Shown one piece after another: positions 25,840 to 33,634 of a DNA stretch of 64,000 nt. The stretch spans positions 2,666,001-2,730,000 of the forward strand of contig NZ_CP015079.1 of assembly GCF_001653335.1 (NCBI RefSeq), written 5' to 3'. The notes below the pieces were generated by a model. The model did not search any database. It saw nothing but the letters and a program-made list of their open reading frames with translations, and was not told the DNA's origin. Made by a program: the position numbers and the translations under genes. Numbering within the stretch: the first letter of the stretch is position 1; each line of letters begins with the position of its first letter. The stretch comes from Nocardioides dokdonensis FR1436. Its GTDB lineage: Bacteria > Actinomycetota > Actinomycetes > Propionibacteriales > Nocardioidaceae.

Positions 25840-27222
25840 TCAGATGAGGGTGCCGGCCTTGTCGAGGACGACGCGCAGGATCTGCTCCATCTCCTCGAAG
25901 TGGGACGGCTCGCAGATCAGGGGAGGGGCGAGCTGGACGACCGGGTCGCCGCGGTCGTCGGCGCGGCAGTAGAGGCCCTCGGCGAAGAGCTGCTTGGAGA
26001 CGAAGCCGAAGAGCAGGCGCTCGCACTCCTCGTGGGTGAAGGACTCCTTGGTGGCCTTGTCCTTGACGAGCTCGATGCCGTAGAAGAACCCGTCGCCGCG
26101 GACGTCGCCGACGATCGGCAGGTCCTTGAGCCGCTCGAGGGTGGCGCGGAAGCCGCTCTCGTGCTCCCGCACGTGCTCCAGGACGCGCTCCTCCTCGAAG
26201 ATCTGCAGGTTCTTCAGCCCCACGGCGGTGGAGACCGGGTGGCCGCCGAAGGTGTAACCGTGCGCGAAGGACGTGTCGCCGTGCAGGAACGGCTCCATCA
26301 GCCGGTCGGTCGCGATCATGGCGCCGAGGGGCGAGTAGCCCGAGGTGAGGCCCTTGGCGCAGGTGATCATGTCGGGCTGGTAGTCGTAGCGCTGCGCGCC
26401 GAACATGTGGCCGAGCCGGCCGAAGGCGCAGATCACCTCGTCGGAGACCAGCAGCACGTCGTGCTCGTCGCAGATCTCGCGGACCCGCTGGAAGTAGCCC
26501 GGGGGCGGGGGGAAGCAGCCGCCCGCGTTCTGCACGGGCTCGAGGAAGACTGCGGCCACGGTGTCGGCGCCCTCGTTCTCGATGGCGATGCCGATCTGGT
26601 CGGCGGCCCAGCGTCCGAAGGCCTCGGGGTCGCTGCCGTCGAGGAAGCCACCGGTCATCTCGTCGGCACGGTAGGCGTTGGTGTTCGGCACCCGGAAGGT
26701 CGAGGGCACCAGGGGTTCGAACTGCGCCTTGAGCCCGGGCAGGCCGGTGATGGACAGCGCTCCCTGGGTGGTGCCGTGGTAGGCGATCGCCCTGCTGATC
26801 ACCTTGTGCTTCATCGGCTTGCCGGTGAGCTTGAAGTAGTTCTTCGCCAGCTTCCAGGCCGTCTCGACCGCCTCGCCGCCACCGCTGGTGAAGAACACCC
26901 GGTTCAGGTCACCGGGGGCGTTGGTCGCGATCTTCTCGGCCAGCTCGATGGCGCTGGGGTGCGCGTAGGACCACAGCGGGTGGAAGGCCAGCTCGGCGGC
27001 CTGCTTGGCGGCCGTCTCGGCGAGGTCGGTGCGTCCGTGACCGAGCTGGCTGACGAAGAGACCGGCCAGGCCGTCGAGGTAGCGACGTCCCTTCGCGTCC
27101 CAGATGTAGGCGCCCTCGCCCTTGACGATGATGGGGACGTCGGACTCCTCGTACTGCCCGTGGCGGGTGAAGTGCATCCACAGGTGGTCCTTGGCGGCCC
27201 GTTGCAGGTGGTCGTAGTCCAT
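25840..27222 (-). CDS. Class III (aspartate aminotransferase family) PLP aminotransferase, putrescine/diamine type
   Basis: 460 residues, fold-type I class III aminotransferase. PLP contacts visible: TSGGGEAVETAWKLA (phosphate-binding), SDEVICAFGRLG with the ring-binding Asp, and the Schiff-base lysine in CAKGLTSGYSPLGA. The N-terminal YDHLQRAAKDHLWMHFTRH resembles pyruvate-dependent putrescine or beta-alanine aminotransferases. In this context it would turn putrescine into 4-aminobutanal. ATG at 27222 chosen; a TTG at 27258 would add 12 unlikely residues. Divergent from the amidohydrolase. Confidence 0.86.
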   Translation of the reverse strand: MDYDHLQRAAKDHLWMHFTRHGQYEESDVPIIVKGEGAYIWDAKGRRYLDGLAGLFVSQLGHGRTDLAETAAKQAAELAFHPLWSYAHPSAIELAEKIATNAPGDLNRVFFTSGGGEAVETAWKLAKNYFKLTGKPMKHKVISRAIAYHGTTQGALSITGLPGLKAQFEPLVPSTFRVPNTNAYRADEMTGGFLDGSDPEAFGRWAADQIGIAIENEGADTVAAVFLEPVQNAGGCFPPPPGYFQRVREICDEHDVLLVSDEVICAFGRLGHMFGAQRYDYQPDMITCAKGLTSGYSPLGAMIATDRLMEPFLHGDTSFAHGYTFGGHPVSTAVGLKNLQIFEEERVLEHVREHESGFRATLERLKDLPIVGDVRGDGFFYGIELVKDKATKESFTHEECERLLFGFVSKQLFAEGLYCRADDRGDPVVQLAPPLICEPSHFEEMEQILRVVLDKAGTLI

Positions 27223-27260
27223 GGAGCCATGGTGCGCCGAGACAGGACACTTCTGCAAGT

Positions 27261-27299
27261 GAATCCGTGGTGATTTCGCGCCATCGACACGGAATCCGT
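27261..27299. promoter_or_regulatory. Repeated GAATCCGT motif and palindrome in the divergent region
   Basis: GAATCCGT occurs at 27261-27268 and 27292-27299. The second is part of a palindrome ACGGA-A-TCCGT (27289-27299), and TTTCGCGCC lies at 27274-27282. Similar pieces recur upstream of the dehydrogenase at 28978-29044, suggesting one regulator for both. Confidence 0.45.
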
Positions 27300-27338
27300 C
27301 GCGTACAAGCGGAAACGCTGGTCTGATAGAAAGCCACC

Positions 27339-28967
27339 ATGCCTGCCACCGTCTTCCGCAACGGCACCCTCTTCGACGGGCACCGGTACGCCGGCCCCGG
27401 CGAGCTGCTCGTCCGCGACGGGCTGGTCGCCGCCGTGGCCACCGGCGGCGAGCACCTCGAGGCGACCCAGGGCGCCCAGGAGGTCGACCTGGCCGGGGGA
27501 CTGCTGGCGCCCGGCTTCGTCGACGCGCACGTGCACGCCGTCCAGGGCGGGCTGGAGCGCACCCGGTGCGACCTCTCCGGGCTGGCGACCCGTGAGGAGT
27601 ACCTGGCCGAGGTCCGTCGCTACGCCGATGCCCACCCCGAGCGGCCCTGGATCCTCGGCGGCGGCTGGGCGATGGCGGCCTTCCCGGGCGGCACCCCGCT
27701 GGCCGCCGACCTCGACGCCGTCGTGCCGGACCGCCCCCTCCTGCTGCCCAACCGCGACCACCACGGCGCCTGGGTCAACACCCGTGCGCTCGAGCTCGCC
27801 GGCATCACCCGGCACACCCCCGACCCTCCGCACGGCCACCTGGAGCGCGACGCCGACGGTCACCCGACCGGCACCCTCCACGAGGGCGCGATGGAGCTGG
27901 TGTCGCGGCTGCTGCCCGCGGTCACCGAGGCCGAGCTGGACGCGGGCCTCGCGGCCGGCCAGGCCTACCTGCACGCGTGCGGGATCACCGGCTGGCAGGA
28001 CGCGATCATCGGCGCCTACGCGGGCATGGACGACCCCGGGCCGACGTACCGCCGCGCCGCCGAGCGCGGAACCCTGACCGGGCACGTGGTGGGTGCGCTG
28101 TGGTGGGACCGCGGCCGCGGCGCCGAGCAGCTGCCCGACCTCGTGGCCCGGCGCCAGGACTACACGCTGGGCCGGTTCCGGGCCACGAGCGTCAAGATCA
28201 TGCAGGACGGGGTCGCCGAGAACGGCACGGCCGCGCTGGGGGCGCCGTACCTCGACCGGTGCGGGCACGCCACGGGCAACACCGGCCACTCGTTCCTGCC
28301 GCCCGCCGCCCTGGCGGAGGCGGTCGCCGCCCTGAGCCAGGCGCGCTTCCAGGTCCACGTGCACGCGATCGGGGACCGCGGGGTGCGCGAGACGCTCGAC
28401 GCGTTCGAGGCGGCCGGCCCGGACATGCGCGACCTGCGCCACCACGTCGCCCACCTGCAGCTCGTGCACCCCGACGACCTGGCCAGGTTCGCCACGCTCG
28501 GCGTCGCGGCCAACATCCAGGCGCTGTGGGCCTGTCTCGACGAGCAGATGGTCGACCTGACGCTGCCCTTCCTGGGGCCCGAGCGGGCGACCTGGCAGTA
28601 CCCCTTCGGTGGCCTGCACCGCGCCGGGGCCCGGCTCGTGGCCGGCAGCGACTGGCCGGTCTCCACCCCCGACCCGCTGGCCGCGCTGCACGTGGCGGTC
28701 AACCGGCGGGCCCACGACGAACCCGGTCGGGCCGGGGCGGAGCCGTTCCTGCCCGAGCAGGCGCTCGACCTCACGACCGCGATGGCCGCAGCGACGTCGG
28801 GCAGTGCGTGGGTGAACCACCGCGACGACGCCGGGGTGCTGCGTCCCGGGGCGGTGGGCGACCTCGTGGTCCTCGACCGGGACCCGTTCACAGGTCGGGC
28901 CGACGAGATCGGGGCGACCGGCGTGGCCAGCACCTGGGTGGAGGGGCGCCCCGTCCACCAAGCCTGA
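27339..28967 (+). CDS. YtcJ-like metal-dependent amidohydrolase
   Basis: 542 residues of the amidohydrolase superfamily, YtcJ branch. First metal motif HVH is at 64-66 (DAHVHAVQGGLE). A later lysine/histidine set includes VKIMQDG, VHVHAIGDRG and the aspartate in AGSDWPV (about 440). The C-terminal beta-sandwich returns in GAVGDLVVLDRDP. Hydrolysis of an amide, possibly an N-acylated amine, is the family role; specificity unknown. It sits between the aminotransferase (divergent) and the aldehyde dehydrogenase (same strand, 101 bp). Confidence 0.85.
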   Translation: MPATVFRNGTLFDGHRYAGPGELLVRDGLVAAVATGGEHLEATQGAQEVDLAGGLLAPGFVDAHVHAVQGGLERTRCDLSGLATREEYLAEVRRYADAHPERPWILGGGWAMAAFPGGTPLAADLDAVVPDRPLLLPNRDHHGAWVNTRALELAGITRHTPDPPHGHLERDADGHPTGTLHEGAMELVSRLLPAVTEAELDAGLAAGQAYLHACGITGWQDAIIGAYAGMDDPGPTYRRAAERGTLTGHVVGALWWDRGRGAEQLPDLVARRQDYTLGRFRATSVKIMQDGVAENGTAALGAPYLDRCGHATGNTGHSFLPPAALAEAVAALSQARFQVHVHAIGDRGVRETLDAFEAAGPDMRDLRHHVAHLQLVHPDDLARFATLGVAANIQALWACLDEQMVDLTLPFLGPERATWQYPFGGLHRAGARLVAGSDWPVSTPDPLAALHVAVNRRAHDEPGRAGAEPFLPEQALDLTTAMAAATSGSAWVNHRDDAGVLRPGAVGDLVVLDRDPFTGRADEIGATGVASTWVEGRPVHQA

Positions 28968-28977
28968 GCACGGAGCG

Positions 28978-29044
28978 TTTCGCGCCTCCAGGAGTCCCAG
29001 GCGACGGAATCGGTTTCCATCCGTGCTCGGGACTACCGAATCCG
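28978..29044. promoter_or_regulatory. Motif cluster upstream of the aldehyde dehydrogenase
   Basis: TTTCGCGCC (28978-28986) repeats the copy at 27274. ACGGA (29004-29008) and TCCGT (29020-29024) form an inverted repeat enclosing GGAA-N5-TTCC (29006-29018), and GAATCCG follows at 29038-29044, 12 nt before the -10 hexamer. Confidence 0.45.
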
Positions 29045-29056
29045 CACCGGTGTCAC

Positions 29057-29062
29057 TAGGGT
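29057..29062 (+). promoter_or_regulatory. Leaderless -10 element for the aldehyde dehydrogenase
   Basis: TAGGGT ends 6 nt before the ATG at 29069, with no Shine-Dalgarno, so transcription probably starts at the start codon. Confidence 0.6.
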
Positions 29063-29068
29063 CACGCC

Positions 29069-30508
29069 ATGGCGGACACCACTTTCCAGAACGTGATCAA
29101 CGGCCGGCTCGTCGACAGCGCCTCGGGTGCGACGTACGACGTCATCGATCCGACGACCGGCGAGGTCTACGCCCAGGCACCGGCCTCCGGCGCCGAGGAC
29201 GTCGACCGCGCGTACGCCGCCGCTGACGCCGCGTTCGAGGGATGGGGCTGGGGCAGCACCCCCCAGGACCGGGCCCGGGCGCTGCTGCGGATCGCGGACG
29301 CGATCGAGGACCGCGTCGAGGAGATCAACGCGGTGGAGTGCCGCGACACCGGCAAGCCGCTCGGGCTGACCATGGCCGAGGAGATGCCCTACGCCAGCGA
29401 CCACTTCCGGTTCTTCGCCGGCGCGGCGCGGCTGCTCGAGGGGCGCTCGGCGGGGGAGTACATGGCCGAGCACACCTCGTGGGTGCGGCGCGAGCCGATC
29501 GGGGTCGTGGGGCAGGTCACGCCCTGGAACTACCCGCTGCTGATGATGATCTGGAAGATCGCCCCGGCGCTGGCCGCCGGCAACACCGTGGTGCTCAAGC
29601 CCAGCGACACCACGCCGGCCTCCTCGACCCTGCTGGCCCAGATCTGCCAGGAGTTCCTGCCGCCGGGCGTGCTCAACGTGGTGTGCGGCGACCGCGACAC
29701 CGGTCGGGCGCTGGTCGCGCACCCGACCCCGCAGATGGTGGCCATCACCGGCTCGGTGCGGGCGGGCATGGAGGTCGCCGGCACCGCGGCCGCCGACGTG
29801 AAGAAGGTGCACCTCGAGCTGGGCGGCAAGGCCCCGGTGATCGTCTTCGACGACGCCGACATCGCCAAGGCCGCCGAGGGCATCGCCGGCGCGGGTCTCT
29901 TCAACGCCGGGCAGGACTGCACCGCAGCCACCCGGGTCCTGGTCGCGCCGGGCGTCCACGACGAGTTCGTGGCAGCGCTGGCCGAGGCCGCCCGGGGGAT
30001 GCCGACCGGCAGGCCCGACGTCGAGGGCGTCTACTACGGCCCTCTCAACAACGCGCACCAGCTGGAGCACGTGAGCGGGATGGTCGACCGGCTCCCGGAC
30101 CACGCCCGGATCGACACCGGCGGCACCCGCCAGGGCAGCGCCGGCTACTTCTACGAGCCGACCGTCCTCTCGGGCCTGCGCCAGGACGACGAGCAGGTGC
30201 AGACCGAGATCTTCGGTCCGGTGATGACGGTGCAGAGGTTCACCGACGAGGCCGAGGCCCTGCGCTGGGCCAACGACGTGCAGTACGGCCTGGCCTCCAG
30301 CGTCTGGACCAGCGACCACGCCCGGGCGATGCGGGTCTCGCGGCGCCTCGACTTCGGGGCCGTGTGGATCAACACCCACATCCCGTTCGTCTCCGAGATG
30401 CCGCACGGCGGGTTCAAGCACTCGGGCTACGGCAAGGACCTGTCGATGTACGGGCTCGAGGACTACACGCGGATCAAGCACGTCATGTCCTACATCGGGC
30501 AGGAGTAG
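29069..30508 (+). CDS. Aldehyde dehydrogenase, gamma-aminobutyraldehyde type
   Basis: 479 residues, full-length ALDH. The N-terminal NAD fold has TPWNYPLLMMIWKIAPALAAGNTVVLKPS; the general-base glutamate is in LELGGKAPVIVF and the catalytic cysteine in FNAGQDCTAATR. The D-[AS]-C-T wording after the glutamine and the FKHSGYGKDLSMYGLEDYTRIKHV ending resemble 4-aminobutyraldehyde dehydrogenases (PatD). In this cluster it would make GABA from 4-aminobutanal. Starts leaderless; ends 4 nt before the next gene, so they are co-transcribed. Confidence 0.87.
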   Translation: MADTTFQNVINGRLVDSASGATYDVIDPTTGEVYAQAPASGAEDVDRAYAAADAAFEGWGWGSTPQDRARALLRIADAIEDRVEEINAVECRDTGKPLGLTMAEEMPYASDHFRFFAGAARLLEGRSAGEYMAEHTSWVRREPIGVVGQVTPWNYPLLMMIWKIAPALAAGNTVVLKPSDTTPASSTLLAQICQEFLPPGVLNVVCGDRDTGRALVAHPTPQMVAITGSVRAGMEVAGTAAADVKKVHLELGGKAPVIVFDDADIAKAAEGIAGAGLFNAGQDCTAATRVLVAPGVHDEFVAALAEAARGMPTGRPDVEGVYYGPLNNAHQLEHVSGMVDRLPDHARIDTGGTRQGSAGYFYEPTVLSGLRQDDEQVQTEIFGPVMTVQRFTDEAEALRWANDVQYGLASSVWTSDHARAMRVSRRLDFGAVWINTHIPFVSEMPHGGFKHSGYGKDLSMYGLEDYTRIKHVMSYIGQE

Positions 30509-30512
30509 AACG

Positions 30513-31718
30513 GTGAGTAGCATGCGGATCCTGCTGGTCGGTGCCGGCGGCGTCGGGGCGGCCTTCGCCGCGATCGCCGCCCGCCGCGACTTCTTCGAGA
30601 CGATCGTGGTCGCCGACCACGTCCTGGCCAGCGCCGAGCGCGCGGCCGCCGTCGACGAGCGGTACGCCGCCGCCCGCGTCGACGCCTCCGACGCGGGATC
30701 GGTCGCCGCACTGTGCCGCGAGCACGCCATCACCCACGTGATGAACGCGGTCGACCCGCGCTTCGTGATGTCGATCTTCACCGGGGCCGGCGAGGCCGGG
30801 GCGCACTACCTCGACATGGCGATGTCGCTCTCGCGCCCGCACCCGGAGGCGCCGTACGAGAAGACTGGCGTGAAGCTCGGTGACGAGCAGTTCGCGGTCG
30901 CCGGGGACTGGGAGTCGGCCGGTCGGCTCGCGCTGGTCGGGATCGGGGTGGAGCCGGGGCTCTCCGACGTGCTGGCCCGCTACGCCGCCGACCACCTCTT
31001 CTCCGAGATCGACGAGCTCGGGGTGCGCGACGGGGCGAACCTGACGGTGCAGGGCTACGACTTCGCGCCGTCGTTCTCCATCTGGACCACCATCGAGGAG
31101 TGCCTCAACCCGCCGGTGATCTGGGAGGACGGCGCCTGGCGGACCACGGCGCCGTTCTCGGAGCCGGAGGTCTTCGACTTCCCTGAGGGCATCGGCCCCG
31201 TCGAGTGCGTCAACGTCGAGCACGAGGAGGTGCTCCTGATGCCGCGCTGGATCGAGACCCGGCGCGCCACCTTCAAGTACGGCCTCGGCAACGAGTTCAT
31301 CGAGGTGCTCAAGACCCTGCACAAGCTCGGCCTGGACCGCACCGACCCGGTGCGCGTCACGGGGGGCGAGGTCAGCCCGCGCGACGTGGTCGCGGCGGTG
31401 CTGCCGAACCCCGCCGAGCTCGGTCCGCTGATGAGCGGCAAGACGTGCGCAGGGGTGTGGGTCACCGGTCGCGGCAAGGACGGCGAGCCGCGCTCGACCT
31501 ACCTGTACCACGTCGTCGACAACGCCTGGTCGATGCAGGAGTACGGGCACCAGTGCGTGGTGTGGCAGACCGCCGTCAACCCGGTGGTGGCCCTGGAGCT
31601 CCTCGCCACCGGGGTCTGGACCGGCGCCGGCGTGCTCGGCCCGGAGGCCTTCGACGCGGTGCCGTTCCTGGACCTGCTCACCGACTACGGCAGCCCCTGG
31701 GGCATCAAGGAGATGTGA
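30513..31718 (+). CDS. Saccharopine dehydrogenase-like NAD(P)-binding protein
   Basis: 401 residues. The N-terminal Rossmann fold has the GAGGVGAAFAAIAARR motif (about 10-25), followed by the saccharopine-dehydrogenase/carboxynorspermidine-dehydrogenase-like catalytic region (EPGLSDVLARYAADHLF). In saccharopine-like enzymes this family reductively joins, or oxidatively splits, an amine and a keto or aldehyde partner. Next to the aminobutanal dehydrogenase it might handle a polyamine conjugate, but the substrate is unknown. GTG at 30513 or ATG at 30522 could be the start. Its 3' end overlaps the convergent deacylase by 14 bp. Confidence 0.8.
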   Translation: MSSMRILLVGAGGVGAAFAAIAARRDFFETIVVADHVLASAERAAAVDERYAAARVDASDAGSVAALCREHAITHVMNAVDPRFVMSIFTGAGEAGAHYLDMAMSLSRPHPEAPYEKTGVKLGDEQFAVAGDWESAGRLALVGIGVEPGLSDVLARYAADHLFSEIDELGVRDGANLTVQGYDFAPSFSIWTTIEECLNPPVIWEDGAWRTTAPFSEPEVFDFPEGIGPVECVNVEHEEVLLMPRWIETRRATFKYGLGNEFIEVLKTLHKLGLDRTDPVRVTGGEVSPRDVVAAVLPNPAELGPLMSGKTCAGVWVTGRGKDGEPRSTYLYHVVDNAWSMQEYGHQCVVWQTAVNPVVALELLATGVWTGAGVLGPEAFDAVPFLDLLTDYGSPWGIKEM

Positions 31719-33528
31719 GGAGGCCCGCCTCGGCAGTGCGGGGCAGCGGCGCACGGTCGGTGCGCCCGGCCCGCAGGAAGCGACCGGTGCGCTCGCGCTG
31801 GACGACGTCGGTGGGTGCGCCCTCGCGGTAGACCACGCGTCCGCCGACCATCACCAGCGGCACGGTCGCGTCGTTGCGGTTGACCATCCGCGAGAGGCCG
31901 TCGTACTGCTCGACGGGGGCCTCGGCGTACGCCTCCAGGGTGTCGTCGAGGCGTGCGGGGTCGAGGACCAGCAGGTCGGCTCGGTCACCGACGCGCAGGT
32001 GGCCCGCATCGATGTCGTACCAGTCGGCCAGCTCGCCGGTCAGGCGGTGCACGGCCTGCTCGACCGTCAGGAAGGGCCGCCCGGCCCGGTCGGCGTCGCG
32101 CACGTGCTTGAGCAGCCGGAGCCCGAAGTTGTAGAAGGACATGTTGCGCAGGTGCGCACCCGCGTCCGAGAAGCCCATCTGGACGCCGGGGGACTGGGCC
32201 ATCCGGCGCAGCACCCGGGGACGGTGGTTGGAGATCGTGGTCCGCCAGCGGATCGCCGTGCCGTGCTCGAGGACGAGGTCGAGGAACGCGTCGACGGGGT
32301 GCACACCACCGCGCTCGACGCCGACCTGGCCGAAGGACTTGCCCACCACGTCCTCGTCGGGACAGGCGACGATCTCGGCGTCGAAGAAGTCGCGGTGCCA
32401 CACGCGGGGTCCGTACTTCGAGTCGTAGTCCTTGCGGAAGCGTCGGCGGTAGTCCTCGTCGCGCAGCAGCTCGTTGCGGGCGACCTCCTCGGCCAGGTGC
32501 AGCGCGGCCGCGCCGGAGCCGAGCTCCTCGAAGATCACCAGGTCGATGCCGTCGGCGTACACCTCGAAGGGGACCGGCAGGTGCTGCCAGCGGAAGTCGG
32601 CGCCGGCCCGGTTGACCGCCCCGGACAGTCCGCGCATCAGGTGGATGATGAACGGGATCGCCTTGATGTCGGCGGCCGAGAGCAGGCTGGTCTTCAGCGC
32701 CGGACGACCGCGTCCGCCGCGGCCCCAGCCGATCGAGTGCAACGCCTGGAGCAGGATCGTGTGCGGGTGCGACGCGTCCGGACCCGCCTGCAGGGCCCGG
32801 CCGCGGCGACGCAGGATCTCGCGCAGGCCGCGCATCTCACGCCGATCGGCGTACGTCGAGGGCAGCGTGCGGGAGCGGCAGGTGTCGCCGTCGAGCTTGT
32901 CGAAGAGCAGCTGCTGGGCCGACATGCCGACGAAGCCGGCGTCGAGCGCCTCGGTGAGCAGCCGTTCCATCCGCGCCTGCTCGGGGCGGCTGGGTCGGAC
33001 CTCGGGGCGGGTGGCCCGGTCCAGCCCCATGGTGGCGGTGCGGATGTCGGAGTGGCCGATGAACGCGGCCAGGTTGGGCCCCAGTGGACGGTCCTCGAGC
33101 GCGGCGACGTACCCCTCGGCGTCGGACCACGTCCTGGCCGCGTCGACGGAGCGGATCACGTGGCGACGGGGGATCGCCTCGACCCGGCCGAACAGGTCGC
33201 CGGCGTCGACCGGGTCCACGTGCACCGTGGACAGCGAGCACGAGCCGATCAGGATGGTGGTCACCCCGTGCCGCAGCGACTCGGGCAGGTGCGGGTCGTC
33301 GAGGACCTCGACGTCGTAGTGGGTGTGGATGTCGACCATCCCAGGCAGCACCCAGCGTCCGGCCGCGTCGACGACCTCGGGGCAGCCGCGCTCGTCCAGC
33401 GGCTCCTCGGAGACCGCGACGACGACGCCGTCGCGGATGCCGAGGTGTCGCACCGCGGAGGGGGCGCCGGTGCCGTCGAACCAGCGGCCGCCGCGGACGA
33501 TGGCGTCGTACGTCGGGAAGTCCGTCAT
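31705..33528 (-). CDS. N-acyl-D-amino-acid deacylase-like amidohydrolase
   Basis: 607 residues of the D-aminoacylase/dihydroorotase-type amidohydrolase group. The N-terminal beta-sandwich (DAIVRGGRWFDGTG) leads to the first metal motif LPGMVDIHTHYD. Later histidines include FIGHSD, and the Asp-containing FSDAGAHLRN lies near residue 455. The C-terminal sandwich (HLRVGDRADLLVLDPARLDD) closes the fold. Family members hydrolyse N-acyl-D-amino acids or cyclic amides; substrate unproven. Divergent from gabT by 106 bp. Confidence 0.84.
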   Translation of the reverse strand: MTDFPTYDAIVRGGRWFDGTGAPSAVRHLGIRDGVVVAVSEEPLDERGCPEVVDAAGRWVLPGMVDIHTHYDVEVLDDPHLPESLRHGVTTILIGSCSLSTVHVDPVDAGDLFGRVEAIPRRHVIRSVDAARTWSDAEGYVAALEDRPLGPNLAAFIGHSDIRTATMGLDRATRPEVRPSRPEQARMERLLTEALDAGFVGMSAQQLLFDKLDGDTCRSRTLPSTYADRREMRGLREILRRRGRALQAGPDASHPHTILLQALHSIGWGRGGRGRPALKTSLLSAADIKAIPFIIHLMRGLSGAVNRAGADFRWQHLPVPFEVYADGIDLVIFEELGSGAAALHLAEEVARNELLRDEDYRRRFRKDYDSKYGPRVWHRDFFDAEIVACPDEDVVGKSFGQVGVERGGVHPVDAFLDLVLEHGTAIRWRTTISNHRPRVLRRMAQSPGVQMGFSDAGAHLRNMSFYNFGLRLLKHVRDADRAGRPFLTVEQAVHRLTGELADWYDIDAGHLRVGDRADLLVLDPARLDDTLEAYAEAPVEQYDGLSRMVNRNDATVPLVMVGGRVVYREGAPTDVVQRERTGRFLRAGRTDRAPLPRTAEAGLLTSP

Positions 33529-33622
33529 GTCCGAATGGTCGGGGGTCCCGCCGGGGACGTCAACGGGCGCGACGAAACAGGACAGGCGGTCCAGAGGTCT
33601 CGCCCTGGCGCGCCGCGTCTCC

Positions 33623-33628
33623 TAGGCT
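33623..33628 (+). promoter_or_regulatory. Leaderless -10 element for gabT
   Basis: TAGGCT is followed by 6 nt and then the ATG at 33635; there is no ribosome-binding site. Confidence 0.6.
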
Positions 33629-33634
33629 GGGCCC

